Assembly (NCBI GenBank): GCA_958295665.1
Contig: OY282558.1
Coordinates: forward strand, 17,049,409-17,113,408
Source of the DNA: Tipula vernalis
Lineage: Eukaryota; Arthropoda; Insecta; Diptera; Tipulidae
Direction of reading: 5' to 3'
DNA: 64,000 nt
Part shown: positions 22,571 to 34,789 of the stretch, piece after piece
Position numbering within the stretch: the first letter of the stretch is position 1
How the letters are laid out: each line of letters starts with the position of its first letter
The notes under the pieces: model-generated
Database searches by the model: none
Seen by the model: the letters and a program-made list of their open reading frames with translations, nothing else
Told to the model about the DNA's origin: nothing
Made by a program: the position numbers and the translations under genes

Positions 22571-25216
22571 TTCGGCATATGCTGTTCCACCTTAGATTAG
22601 GGTTTTTTGTCAAGGTTTTCTCCTTTAGCGCCGTACTTTGGCCTTTGCCAAATGGCCTAAAATGTGCCAAGTGGCCTTAGTTACCAGTGGTTGCCACGAG
22701 GAGGCAGTACGTACACTTGCGAATTGTGCACAGGTTACCCCTTACACAATTGTACCCATCACGCAGCTGCCTAATGACAAGACCAGAACAGCTCACGTGA
22801 TGCGCACCCTACTGGAAGGTTACGGAGCTGGTAGATTAATCTACTCAACTTTGATCCCCCCCTCCAATAGACGCCAAACCACCAAAAAAGTACTTAGATA
22901 AACGGAAATACCACATTTAGAGAATAATCAATCACAATAAAATCGAAATTGTACATAGTTGTTAAACAATTAGAATATAATTGCGACCAGAGTCATCTTA
23001 GTCATGTAGATTGATTACTCGGCTATAATTCGGTTTTTATTATAGACCGCCACATCAAATGTTCGCTTTATTCCAGAACGCCATTTTCAATTTTAAAACA
23101 TTCTTTGTATAAATAAGTTTCGCTGCTCGGTGCTTTGAACATAATATAGCACTTGTATAAGCAAAAAAATCGCTTTTGTACGTAAAAATAAAATGTGTTT
23201 TTATGAAAAGCACAATATATAAAATGTCAAATAATAAAATATTTTTAAAGATTTTTTTCTTCTGTTTTTCCTCCCAAAATAGCACAAACAAAAATTCCAT
23301 AATTTTATTATTATTTCATAAAGCAGCGCACAGATGGATATTATTTTATTATTAAATTCAATCATAATAATGTTATATTATGAATGCTATGGAATTGTTT
23401 TCTTATGTTTTTGGGTAAATATGTTAAATTGAATTTGTGCACGTGTCTCGAAACAGTGGTGCGGTTACCAGCCAGACAATGAATCAGCGAAAATTTAAAA
23501 AGCAAAACGAGACAAAGCGCAGCATATCAAAAAGCTATTTTACGGGGATATTATAAGCTTAGAGAAATAAAATTGGAATACTATATATACGAATTTCATA
23601 GATATGACGAGTTAATAAGATGTTGGTTTCAGGTATTTTCCTTTCTCGAGTTTTCTCGTTGTAAATTAAATATTCAAAATCAATTTAATAAAAGAAAACC
23701 ATTAAGATATTTAAAACAATAAGTTATTTCGTAATTGCCAGAAAGATAAAAATTTTACAATGTGGAGAAATTGTTTGGACTTCTGTAATTCATGTCATCC
23801 TACAAATATTGTGCTCTCCAAACAAAAGGTCCACGAAATTGTGACAAAAAAGTCTGTCCTTTTTATCAATCAAGGCAATATTGACTTTTGACACAAGGCA
23901 ATATTGATATTTGATTATAAGTTCTAGGCCACAAATTTTTAACAGAAAAATGTGAATATTTTGTCGGACGTTATTGAGAAATTTTAGAAATTGTTTAAAT
24001 TTGGTCGATCCGTTGATATTTTCGTTGAACCTAAATTTTTGATGAAAAATTGTTGATGCATTTAGCAACCAGTGAAGCATTTTTTTTTTTTAAGTTTTGA
24101 GCCATTGCTTACTTACATCTCCGTTTATCCGAAAAGTCTTTAAAGTTGGGGCAAAATGGGTATGGGGATGGCTGTAAATTTATTATAAAAGAAATGTGTT
24201 GCGGTCGCTGCGCGTCAACGAACTTAACAACATTTATTGTCAGACTGTATCATTAGCGCCAATCGCTTATTTAATCATCAAACAAACCCTTTTACATACA
24301 TATTCATTTTGCACAGAATATATTTTGTCGTCTTGTTTATTTATTTGTGTTTATTTTGTATGTATTGTATTTAAAATCATAAATCTAATTGATTCATTTT
24401 TATTTTATGTACATCTAAAAAATAAAATTGTTTTTTTTTGGTCAGTAGCATTCCATAAGTCGTTTCAAATAAATCGAAATAAAAATATAAAATGTAAATT
24501 GAAACGATCGCCTTTTATTTATTGTTTTTTTTTTTTTTTTTGTGAGTGTAAATACCGATACTGGAAGCTGGGTTTTTCCATGCATATTGATAAAAGTTGG
24601 ATCTGAACCAACAAATGTTTGATCAATCGCTAAATATTTTTCGATAATCGGTTACCAGATTTAATTCATGTATTTGAGATCTAGTCGATTATCCAATAGA
24701 ATTTTGAAATTATAAAGGAAAAAAAAATTAAAATCGCTGAAAAACATCGGAATTTGTAAGTAAAATCCATCAGCATCTTTTAGGAGGATTAATGAACCAA
24801 ATTTCATTGAATAATTTTGTGAGTTTAGTGCAACGCTGGAAGACAGACGTGAAGAACGCATGAAGGAAGGGTCCTATATTCTCAAACTTGTACCTAATTT
24901 TCTGGAGAGGTTAAATTTTTTTTTCTTCAGCCTGTAGTATTATAAACCGCTTGTTATAAATAAAGTAGGCATAAAGTACTTTTCATTTTTCTTGAAAATG
25001 CCGTTTCGCTATATTCATTTCGCCACTAATTCCTTGAATAAAGAAATTGAACATTTTGTTGTAAACTTAGGTGAGAAACAACCACCAATAATTAATAAGA
25101 AAGAGAATCCGAATGCTCAGCCTTCCTTAAAACTCAATAGCGTAATGAACTTGGTCGTTTTATGTATTTCGAGGTTGTAATGCTTTGAGGAATTATCTCG
25201 CATCATTATAGAATTT

Positions 25217-25274
25217 GTCCATAGCATTGCCCATCGCGGCATTCACCTGTAGCTGTGATGGGTTGTCTATGGAC
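25217..25274. repeat. Imperfect hairpin, ~25-bp arms
   Basis: GTCCATAGCATTGCCCATCG pairs with the complement of TGTGATGGGTTGTCTATGGAC, leaving a loop of about eight bases. It may be a tiny fold-back element. Confidence 0.6.
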
Positions 25275-25425
25275 CTTGAAATAACGCAAGTTTGAATAAA
25301 AATTGTTGATCATTGCGATCACAACAAAGATTGGGGGAAGAATTAGAAATGTTGGACCCATCTACCGTGACCAACAGAAAAACAAGATCAAACGTCCAGC
25401 ATGAATGAAGAATTTAATTAGTAAG

Positions 25426-25532
25426 TAGTGGATCAATGGCACGTAGCTAACAAAAGAGGTGACGACGCATTGAAGCGATTCTTTAACCCGCCTCTAATGA
25501 GGCTGTTAGCTGACCCGCCATTGATTGGACCC
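25426..25532. repeat. Inverted repeat, ~24-bp arms
   Basis: GGATCAATGG followed by GTAGCTAACA (about 25426-25450) is mirrored by TGTTAGCTGAC...CCATTGATTGG (about 25507-25532). Several mismatches are present. Confidence 0.5.
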
Positions 25533-26016
25533 CTTTTAGTTAGTAGTTGACATTTTTATACTTACCACTTAATTCGGTTTTCTCCTGGTTTTTTTAAATA
25601 ACAAATAAAAAAAAGTTTTCAGTTAACTTGTTTGTTCTCCTAACTGAATACTTCCATCAATTAAAAAAGAATGAATGATTCCTCAGTGATTTTCGAGCAC
25701 TTTTTATACAAAATTTTTGTGTCGAAAATCACTGAATTCTCCCAACATACAATTAAAATTTTGCCTTCTTGCAAGAAAAACAAAAAATTATTCTCTAATA
25801 TATGCAACGTGACTAAAAAAAATTGTTTTCATTTTTATGTACATGTAGATTTTTGTTGCAATAAAAAAAATTTGATTCTTCCGGTCTTGATTTACCCCAG
25901 AAAGTGGTTTTTCCTACTATCATTATTTTTTACTTGGTTGTTTTGTTCGCCAGACGAAATGCACCTACATATGCATATGTGTATACAGTTGCTGCATCAG
26001 CATATTTAATCAGACG

Positions 26017-26172
26017 GACAAAACAATAACTGAAATTGGACTCGCCAACACATTTTTCTATTTCATTCAGAATTGTGAAGTTGTTATCTTCAAGGTCGTG
26101 TTGGCATGGTTAGTTAGGAAATTGATTGATGTAGGATAGATTGATAACGGAGGATGCCAGGCGACCGTTACA
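26017..26172. repeat. 156-bp direct repeat, copy 1
   Basis: This segment (starting GACAAAACAATAACTGAA) recurs at 28604-28759 in the same orientation and without gaps, differing at about eight bases. It could be a pair of short LTRs of a minus-strand element of about 2.7 kb, since the minus-strand copy starts with TGTAA. It could also be a plain duplication. Confidence 0.8.
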
Positions 26173-26639
26173 GCGTGGGGAAAACCTAATCCCTGAGATA
26201 AAAGAGATCTCATGCTCTGTTGGATGGGGACAGGTGAGTAATGACTAACCCAACGTGGCGGACGCCCCACTACCTGAGATAGTCTCAAAGCCGGGCAATC
26301 TTTGTAATTAATTTTAATTTTACAATTAATATACTTAACTTAAGGCAATTAATAATTACTTTTTTATTACAAATTAAATAATTATGTATACAACTTTAGG
26401 TAGTAGGAATATAGGAACAACAAGTATTTTTTTTATTTTTTTTTTGCTTTGACCAATTGTAAGGAAAATTCGAAATAGATATTATAATAATTCATTTTAC
26501 CTTTCTTTTTACTTTAAGTTTCCAAATAGAACTACTTGATTGAATTTTAATTTAATTTCAATATTGCCTTTTTACAAACTTGTTACTATCTAATGGACCT
26601 TTTGGTTTTTATTTTAGGGGTGGCGCTGAGTCAAATCTG

Positions 26640-27501
26640 TTTTACAAGTGTTAGGATTGAGTCAACCTCATTCCCTACCAACTTTTTCTTTTTTTTTTTT
26701 CCTAAACTTTGAATATTATACCTAATACGACGAGATCTTTGTGGACGTTGAATCATGATGAAATTGGCTGGTCGGTTCTGGATGAGAGATTGTAAAGCCA
26801 TTGCACCGGCTGTTAACCCCTCCGGCAAGCAATGAATGAGATCACGACTGGTATGATGAAACTGATGGATAAGACATACTGCATTTGTGAATATTCAACC
26901 AGTATTCTGTAGTGTTCGAACTGTTTCGACCAAGTTGTGCATCTCTAGCTCCAGTTTGATGGCTTCTAGTTTTAAGGAAAACGTTTCCTCCTTTTTTTTT
27001 TTTTTAAAAAAAGATGACTCTCCCATACTGCTTTGATGTACTGGTGTTGATACTCTGGAGTATTTATTTCTTATTTCCAAACAGACACCGCGGTTTCAAG
27101 TTCAACAACACACTTCCGGTAAAGTGAAAGTGTTGTAACATTTTTTGTCGATGATGCTCCGTTTTTTTTTTTTGCTTGCTTTCCCGAACTATATTACTTA
27201 TGTGTTCGACTAGAGTCTTTTTTGTTACTGTGAGTTGTTACCGGCACTGTTCAGGTAGTCACAAGATTCAGCCCTTAAGCGGCTCCTCGGTTACCATTAT
27301 TTGATTTTACCATACTTCTTTGAGACATACTCGTATTATATCTGAAGTATGTTGTAGCATATCATCATGGAGTATTGTTGGGATGGGATGATTTAGATAC
27401 ATCTGATTGTTACCAATGGCATCTTTGACTCGAAACTCAAGTCCTGCCCGCAGGATTTGAACTAGTTGTACTCATTCGTAGTCTTCATTATTTGTGCTCA
27501 T
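26640..27501 (-). pseudogene. Unidentified minus-strand coding remnants between direct repeats
   Basis: Three open pieces lie in the same direction. The first, 27307-27501, starts at an ATG, has 64 codons and only one in-frame TGA at codon 10; it contains VQLVQILRAGLEFRVKDAI. The second, 26895-27080, contains KLEAIKLELEMHNLVETVRT, a possible helical segment. The third, 26631-26828, contains LTAGAMALQSLIQNRP. I do not recognise a family. Their position between two direct repeats suggests proteins of a mobile element such as a gag, but this is a guess. A TGA and A-runs point to decay. Confidence 0.25.
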
Positions 27502-28603
27502 ACTTGCGTTTGCTACGACTGACTTGGAATTAACAGCTTTCGTGTTGTATGTATACCATTACGTCGATATTTGCCTCTCGTAATTCTTTGTACATCCTGA
27601 TAGAAGAGGTTGGTTAGAGTTCCATGATAAGGAATTCCGGCGTGATTAGTTCGAATCTCATCGTTGTTTGGGACTTGAAGCACTGCTCTTGTCTCTGCTT
27701 TTTGTTGCTTCCAGGCTGAGTTGGTAATTATCTCTAAAACGTGGGTTGGTTGTTAGATCCGCGGGTTTATACGTAGTGATTTGGTTTATATTTCTTCAAT
27801 CTGCTGATACTCCATCTATCAAACAGTAACACAAAGATATTATTCCTACCGTATCTTGCTTTTCAAAACAGAACAATGATTTAGGTCCAATCCTAGTTAT
27901 TCAAAGAGGTTTAACTTATTACCTAGGATAATATCCCTAATCTATTTCTTATGTTTGGTTACTTGTCCTATCTAAACTCAACTAATTTCTAAGCCTTAAC
28001 CCTAATTACTGATCTCTATTGGGTTACGGCGATAAGCCAGAAACAAACCAGCCTTCACTTTACCTTTACATTACCTGTATACAATATCATATGTATTGTA
28101 AAAGTAAAATGGTAACCGCGAAAAAAATTTATTTTTGCTGAAACCAGTCGCCGATTCGACCTGGCCTGCACCTCATTCTCTAATAAAAACACTTATATAT
28201 TCATTCTTCAACAAATTATGAACTTAAACTAAACAACTTTGTGCTAAACTAAACTTTTATTACTATAACGAATGAAAGGAAAAAGGAATTGTAATTTCCA
28301 ATTGTTGAGACTGTTGACAGTTTTTGCGAAGTGAGTCTCACTGCTATGGCGAATGCAGGCATTTCAGCTCTATTAGGTTTACCTGCGTGTTCCACCTAAC
28401 ACAAACCTATACTTCCTTGTAATCTGCATCCATTCCCTTCAGGAAGACCTAGACCGCGTGTTTAGAGATGTAACATCACGCGTCAGTTTCACGTGGGACA
28501 ACAGCTCGCCCGCTGCTGTGCTCCGTTTCGTGTTCCTGTAATATATCCACTGACTACCCGTACTACCACACCCGAATTCCATACCCGTCCGTGGCAGATC
28601 AAA

Positions 28604-28759
28604 GACAAAACAATAACTGAAGTTGGACTCGCCAACACCGTTTTCTATTTCATTCAGAATTGTGAAGTTGTTATCTTCAAGGTCGGGTTGGCATGGTTAT
28701 TTAGAAAATTGATTGATGTAGGATAGATTGATAACGGAGGATGCCAGGCTACCATTACA
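28604..28759. repeat. 156-bp direct repeat, copy 2
   Basis: Partner of 26017-26172. Identity stops at the same base on both sides in both copies, which argues for defined repeat boundaries rather than random drift. Confidence 0.8.
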
Positions 28760-30312
28760 AGGTTACTATTGTATATACAGTGGAATTACTTGGTGATTGT
28801 GCAAAAACCAGATAAAAATTATTATAACTTGCTACATCAAGCGAACATGCCTAATACTTTTTTTAAACTCACACCAATAATAATTCGCCGTCTTTCTTGG
28901 TCAAAAAGTTTTGTAAGTATATTTTGTTAACCAGTTGCTCCCTGTGTCGGTAATCGAATTAGTCGGCGTCCAATATTCACACACAAAATCGGGTGAGGCC
29001 ATCCTATTACCACCTCAATTACCAGACCACAATCTGGTTGAATATTTGTATGTGGGTATTTTATTATAAATGTACAAGAGGCTGTAATCCTGAGATCCTG
29101 AAATGCTAGCTTGTTGGTTTCATATCCGTTTTATTTATTTTTTCAAGTCCATAATAGTTATCAAAACTCTAGCTACTAATTGAAAATTGCACAAGGATGT
29201 TACGTCTAAAAAATGAACACAAATTTATCTAAAAGAAAGAAAATTGGGAATTTCGCAGACTCAAAAAATCTGCACCACTCGAAAGAACCAGAAAATAACT
29301 TCATGTGTGAGTATCGATAGCAAGATTGAGAAAACGATTTAAAGCTTTTTCTGTGTCGATTCTTGAAAAAGATATTTTCAAACTTTTTAAACTTTTTGCT
29401 TTTCTCTCATAAATGGGCTCATGTGGCCTAAAAAAATATGAGCTTAAAGATTTTGCACACCTATAACTCCATGAAGTTTTCCAAATTTGTGGCTGCTTTA
29501 GTATGCGAGAAAAAACTGAAAATAGTTTATTTTAGCACAAAGAAGGATGAGAGGTTTGAGAGGGACTTAATGTCGTTTAGCTAAAGGTGTTCTGATAGCC
29601 CAAGAAAAAATTTTAAATATTTTATTTAGAATTTCGAGGAGAAGGGCATTTTGACTTTCTTAACCCATGACGAAACATTGGCATTTTACATAAGCTTTAC
29701 AAATGTCGGTATATCCATAAATAAATGTACTATTATTCAAGCTTACCGGGCATCTGAGTCGGGCTCATTATTCAGCCGACAATGATTTTCCTACAGTTGG
29801 TAGGGCACATTTTTCGTAGTTTAATCCATCATAGGCAAAATTGATTAACTTGAGAGTTACGATCATTAAAGCAAAATCTGTTCAATCTTCTGAGGAAGTT
29901 AGAGAAAACTATGCTGAATCAACTATGCTCCAACTGTTCTATTGAATTTCGGTTAGCTCCTTTTTTTCTAAGTTTATTGTATGCACTATCAGTCTCGAGA
30001 AAACGCAAAAATTTTAATCTAAAAAAATGTCTACGACTAGGTCAATTTATGTCCTTGCAAGTGTTTGCACAAGTGACGTGAGAATAAAAGATTTACAGTA
30101 AGGACTTAACGAAGGTTATATGATTTTACATTCTGGAAAGGTAAAACTGCACTGAAACAAAAATGTGACAATGGAAAATTCAAAGGTAATAATGGGTAGC
30201 GTTTATGAAGGAAATATTTTGATCGAAATGAAAACCTTTATTAATTAAGGAAGTTAGACCGGATATGTATAAATATATCCGGAACCTCGCTTAATCAAAA
30301 AACGATGATTGG
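28760..30312. other. No gene recognised; hairpin near the end
   Basis: A+T-rich, non-coding. At 30244-30295 an imperfect palindrome with core CCGGATATGTATAAATATATCCGG lies just upstream of the LINE remnant. Confidence 0.6.
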
Positions 30313-32400
30313 GTGATTAAAAATGATCAAGGTTTCGATAACATTAACTCACACTATAACGGTGTGAGTACATTAAAGGTCCTGGGAGAAAAGCCAGCAC
30401 CACACCCATCCTGCAGAGATGCGGGATGGAATCACGGGCGTGTAAAGATGACTGCATGGTCGGACTCTAGATCTGTGGACCTATATAAAAAGGCTATAGC
30501 CAAAGTAGGGGAGAAGTGGCCAGGCGCAAAGTTTGCGGCAGTTGGAAATTCGAAGGAATTCTGTTTGGTGGCCTTCCTAGATATAGAGTGCGCCTTTAAT
30601 AATGTGAAATCGGAGGCAATCAAGGAGGGATTGTCAATTTTGGAGGTGGACGTCCCTCTGAGAAGGTTAATCTTTTACATGCTGGGAAGCAGGATTGTTA
30701 GCTCGAAGTTGGGGGACTTTACCATCAAGAGGCGAGTAACTAGGGGAACCCCGCGGGGGGGGGTTCTGTCTCTTTTTCTCTGGAAAATAGTAGTAAACGG
30801 GTTACGGTTTATCGCTTACGCAGACGACGTAGCTTTAGCTGTTACCGGGAAATTCCTGGGCACGATTGAATACGTAATGCAGAATGCGCTTACCATCGTT
30901 ACGAAATGGGCTGGCAAATGTGGACTTGGTATTATCCCGTCCAAGACAGAGCTGGTACTCTTCACAAAGAAATACAAAATTCCGGTAGTTGTCTTTCCTA
31001 CCTTAAATGGCACGAGACTTGCTTTTACTGATAGAGCTAGCTATCTGGATATTATCTTAGACAGTAAGCTTAGTTGGAGGCCCAATATGTTAGAGAGAAT
31101 AAACAAAGCTACTATAGCTTTGTACTCCTGTAGGAACGCCATTGGTCATAGATGGGGTCTCAGGCCGGAGCTGGTACACTGGCTCTACACCGCCGTAGTG
31201 AGACCTGTACTCATGTACGGGGTGGGTGTTTGGTGGCCAGCTCTAGACAAGGTAACTTATAAAAGTAGGATTGAAAGGGTGCAAAGAACGGTCTGTATTT
31301 TTGTTAGCGGGGCATTGAGGTCGACACCGACAAGTGCCTTAGAGGTTATGTTGCACCTTATTCCGGTTGACATTTTTGGCAAACAGATGGCGGCAAATAC
31401 GGCTGTATGACTTGCAGCCGTCTCTTTGTGGAGGTGTCTTAGTACAGGACACTCTACTATCGTTAGATCGTTAAAGGATGAGCTAGCGAATGTTGACTAC
31501 ATTAAACCTACTCTACGCTTCGAGAAGCGATTTCGGACCTCCTTCCCTTCAAGGGAATCCTAGAGGGATAGACCGTTATCGGAAAGCTAAGCATTGCAAT
31601 TCTTTACAGATGGCTCAAAGCTAGACGGCAAAGTGGGAGCTGGAGTATTCTGTGACAAATTAAATGTAAATATTTCTATTCATCTCACTGTTTACTGCAG
31701 CGTGTACCAAGCTGAAGTCATAGCGATTGAGCAGGTCATGACTTGGTTGAAGCATAATGTGGTATCCTCAGATGATATCGCAATTTATGAGGACAATTAA
31801 GCGGCGATCTGGTCGTTAGAATCGGTGTCTTTGGCATCACGGGTGGCGTTAAGTTGTCCCTCATCGCTAAATGAGATAGGTGCGCGTTTCAATATCCAGG
31901 TAATCTGGGTACCACGTCACTCGGGCGTCATGGGGAACTGTAGGGCGGATGAACTTGCTAGGCATGGTACGACTCTCCAGCAGCAATCGGAAAGGGCCAG
32001 TCTGTGGAGGCCTATCACAGCGCTGAGACAAGCACATGGGAAGCAGGCGCTATCCGCAGCGGGGGAAAGGTGGTCTAATACCCTTACTTGTAGAGTTGCA
32101 AGACAAGTTTGGCCAAAGCTGGAGTTGGGGCGCATTAGGACATTAATATCCCTACGCAGACGTGAATTAAGAACGGTCGTAGGAATTCTCACGGGACACT
32201 ACCTTTTTGGAGAACATGCAGGAAGGCTGGGTCTGGAGGCAAACGAGACGTTGGTCCACTTCCTTTGCTCGTGTCCAGCATTGGCACTCAGAAGGCACAA
32301 AAACTTGGGAAAGTTCAGGATAGACTGCCTCTCGGATCTCGAAAACATTAAAGTGCGGGACGTCTTACACTACATAAGTAGCTCGAAATTGTTCCAATAA
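30313..32400 (+). pseudogene. LINE polyprotein remnant: ORF1-like piece, RT, RNase H
   Basis: Residues 50-80 of the first frame (SVDLYKKAIAKVGEKWPGAK) resemble the C-terminal ORF1 domain of LOA-type LINEs (DUF4780-like). This joins directly to the RT palm at LVAFLDIECAFNNVK (first catalytic Asp). GTPRGGVLS follows, then YADDVALAV (catalytic DD); about ten residues before YADD are missing. The RT thumb ends near 31410 with a TGA, and translation resumes in frame (LAAVSLWRC). RNase H starts at 31594 with TDGSKLDG, then Glu in AEVIAIEQ and Asp in IYEDN. A TAA replaces the next codon (31798-31800). The domain continues through VIWVPRHSG and a final Asp in CRADELAR. The C-terminus has the HFLCSCPAL motif, ending at 32398-32400. 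At least two stops and two deletions make it inactive. Confidence 0.85.
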
Positions 32401-32486
32401 GGGTAAAGGGGATATATTCTGTGGTATTAAAATGGACCGTCATCGGTCTAAGTGTGCCTAAGTAGCCATTTCAACCTAACCTAATC
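30313..32486 (+). mobile_element. Non-LTR retrotransposon (LOA/I group) with internal deletions
   Basis: The segment carries an ORF1-like piece, reverse transcriptase, RNase H and a C-terminal cysteine/histidine region, then a 3' end close to CAACCTAACCTAATC at about 32474-32486. RNase H placed after the RT limits the clade to I, LOA, R1 or Jockey relatives carrying RNase H; the wording of the RT motifs resembles LOA/Bilbo. No poly(A) tail is obvious. The 5' part of ORF2, including the endonuclease, is missing. Confidence 0.8.
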
Positions 32487-33700
32487 TAGTGGCAAATTAT
32501 TTTAAGTAAATTTAAAAATTTAAATTCCATGTTTACGGTTACCTATTCATTTTATTTAAAAGACAACTATAGAACAATTTTTGCCATTTGGAGGAAGTAT
32601 TAACCGTTTGAAAATTTTGACATTACCTCGTCAAACAGTTCATCAAGGTTTTTTTACTATTTTTTATGAAAATAACTCCCACGCAATGCTTCAGTCGACT
32701 TCAAATTTTGTGAACAGAAAAATCTGTTTGGCAGTTTTCCCTTACACTACAACGTCCTCTATTCTAGACTCGAATTGACCTAAAAGTTAACAACCTAAAA
32801 TCTATCTTTGTACAAAATTTCGACCAAAAATATCAATATTTATGAGAATGGGAGGCAAAACAAAAATAATTAAAATGTATTACTGGAAGGACGGAGACGA
32901 CATGACAAAATTTTTTTCGCGATTAAAATACTTATCCAATTTCAACAATTAACCGAGAACAAGTTTTGTAAATCAGCACCACGTGGTCGTTTTCTCGGCT
33001 AAGTATCCATTTTAATACTCAGTTTTCATTAAATTGGTGATTAAAAAATAAGTGAACTCAAATTGGAGTGCATTCATTAAATTTCAAAGCACATTGAAAA
33101 TTATTTTGATAAAAAACTGTGAAAAATTGAAAATCAAGTGTTATTCGTACGAGTCGAGTAGAGCAACTAAATGTTCTCCTATATTGCACAAAGAAGTTGA
33201 TGCAAGAATTCACGGATTTGGAGAAAGGAACTTCCGAAAAGTATTGTACATGACGAAAATTACTAAAACACAACGCTGTAACTCGTGAGAAAATTCTTAG
33301 CTTGGGAAACGACATTGGAATTCGGTGCGCGTTCGTATATATATTCGTTTTTTTTTCTCTGCTTACTAAAAGCAACTCGGAGAGTTTGTGAGAACAACAG
33401 AAGCTTCAACGCCGCTCCACGCTACAACCTTTCGGGAAAACTTATAGCTTTTTGTATACTTCTAGATTTCGGATTCACAAGTAAGTTTAATTATAGAACC
33501 ATGTACACAACATATTCGTGTTAAGAAGAGAAAAGTTCGTTTATCAGTGATTGAACTGGAGCAATCTGTTGTTTTAATTTCCAGAGGTCTTGTGACATTA
33601 TTCATTATACCAAAAGAAAGAAGATCACCGGACAATATATACCGGCTAATTACAACAGCAAACTTTAGACATCAGAAAGGTAAACTAATAGCCAGGAATT
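32487..33700. other. No gene recognised
   Basis: A+T-rich sequence. Overlapping frames at 33052-33288, 33058-33375 (minus) and 33285-33524 have no family motif. Part of the 33540-33700 stretch may be decayed BEL sequence, because BEL protease motifs start right after it. Confidence 0.5.
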
Positions 33701-34260
33701 AAGTTAGCCGATCCAAATTTCCACAAAGTAGTTGTAATTGCCATTCTCATTGAAAAGGATCATTTTTTCGAAATAATTCAGATGGGAACTACACCAAATC
33801 AACCGATCAGACCTAATATTATATGTGGTTGGATAGTTTTGGGAAGAGTAAGCCATTTTTAGCTCAATCATACTATACTTCACGACCGAGCAGAAAATAA
33901 TTCTATCTCCGGATGGAACAGGATGTGAAAACCTTTTCAAGAAGAACTTACGATTAAATTTTAGTCGCATTTTAAATTATCTGGATTGGCTAGCTTCTGG
34001 GGTTGCCAGTACAAAAATATTTATGCAAATGCATGGGGGAGATAAACTCACGAAAATAATTCTCTGGGAGAAAATACCAGAGAAACATTACTAAACCAGA
34101 AGGAAATTCTTTTATTAAAATAATCTCGGCAAAAGCTAAAGTCTCCCCATCAAGCAACAAACGTTTACTCGCTGGGAACTATTCGTCGCTATTATAGATA
34201 AAGTTTATGCTTGGGACAATTCCCGAATAGTTCTGGGTTGGTTCTGGAAACTACAATAAG
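33701..34260 (+). pseudogene. BEL/Pao retrotransposon remnant 1: protease and RNase H pieces
   Basis: The plus strand encodes LADPNFHK followed by DHFFEIIQMGT and ICGWIVLGRV (about 33703-33850). This is the pattern of the aspartic-protease-like domain of BEL/Pao elements. At 34146-34250 an open piece, PIKQQTFTRWELFVAIIDKV then AWDNSRIVLGW, matches the BEL RNase H region. The usual Asp in WTDS appears as WDNS. Only about 150 bases separate the two, so the whole reverse transcriptase is deleted. Stops and frame changes are frequent. The integrase of what is probably the same copy appears after an intervening hAT remnant. Confidence 0.65.
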
Positions 34261-34789
34261 AAAAGTGTTATGTGTCCCGATTTAAGAATAACCTTAAAGA
34301 CTAAAGAATAACCAAGCTCCGCATCCCACCTATTACTAAATAATCCAACATTCCAAATGTAAAATCACTTACCATCAATTTTTAGTCTCAGTGCGCTCTA
34401 TAATCATGCTGTACTTCAGTATTTAAAGAGCATAGAAATAAAATTAATGACGAGGGTTATGAACGGCATATTAAAAGCTTCGGGTGGAACAACGTCGCCA
34501 AAATCCGTTCACAATAAAATTTGGGTAAACGACGTTCGATCACGGTCAATCACAACGAAAATGAGCCCAACCAAAATAATACCGAGAACAACACAACAAA
34601 AATGGCTCCAACCAATACGTTGAAACAGTAATTTCAAGGATAGCAGCTCTTGATTGTTTTCCTTTTAGTGTGGTTTGTACATCAATGGACTTAAGAAAAG
34701 GATTAATAGCTCGCGGTTGGCTGAATATTCCTCAATAGTCCAAATACTGTTCGAAAAATTGTGTTAAACTATGCCAGAAATATCAAAAC

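Larger units (their letters stand above)
22571..26016. other. No gene recognised
   Basis: A G+C-richer block at 22571-22910 with an 87-codon plus-strand frame (22638-22901) may belong to the neighbouring LINE. The rest is A+T-rich. Longer frames such as 24196-24606 (136 codons), 23790-24080 (minus) and 25671-26009 are dominated by Phe, Lys, Ile and Asn codons from poly(T)/poly(A) and carry no motif. Confidence 0.55.

Noticed and set aside
22638..22901. 87-codon plus-strand frame next to the LINE tail
   Set aside because: No recognised domain; probably untranslated or antisense LINE sequence.
24196..24606. 136-codon plus-strand open frame
   Set aside because: Composition follows poly(T)/poly(A) tracts (runs of Phe, Ile, Lys), with no family motif; treated as chance.
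27447..27462. tRNA T-arm-like sequence GCCCGCAGGATTTGAAC
   Set aside because: No matching acceptor stem, anticodon arm or D arm around it; it lies in an unidentified coding-like frame.
33704..33970. 88-codon minus-strand frame
   Set aside because: Overlaps the BEL protease motifs on the plus strand, so it is a shadow.
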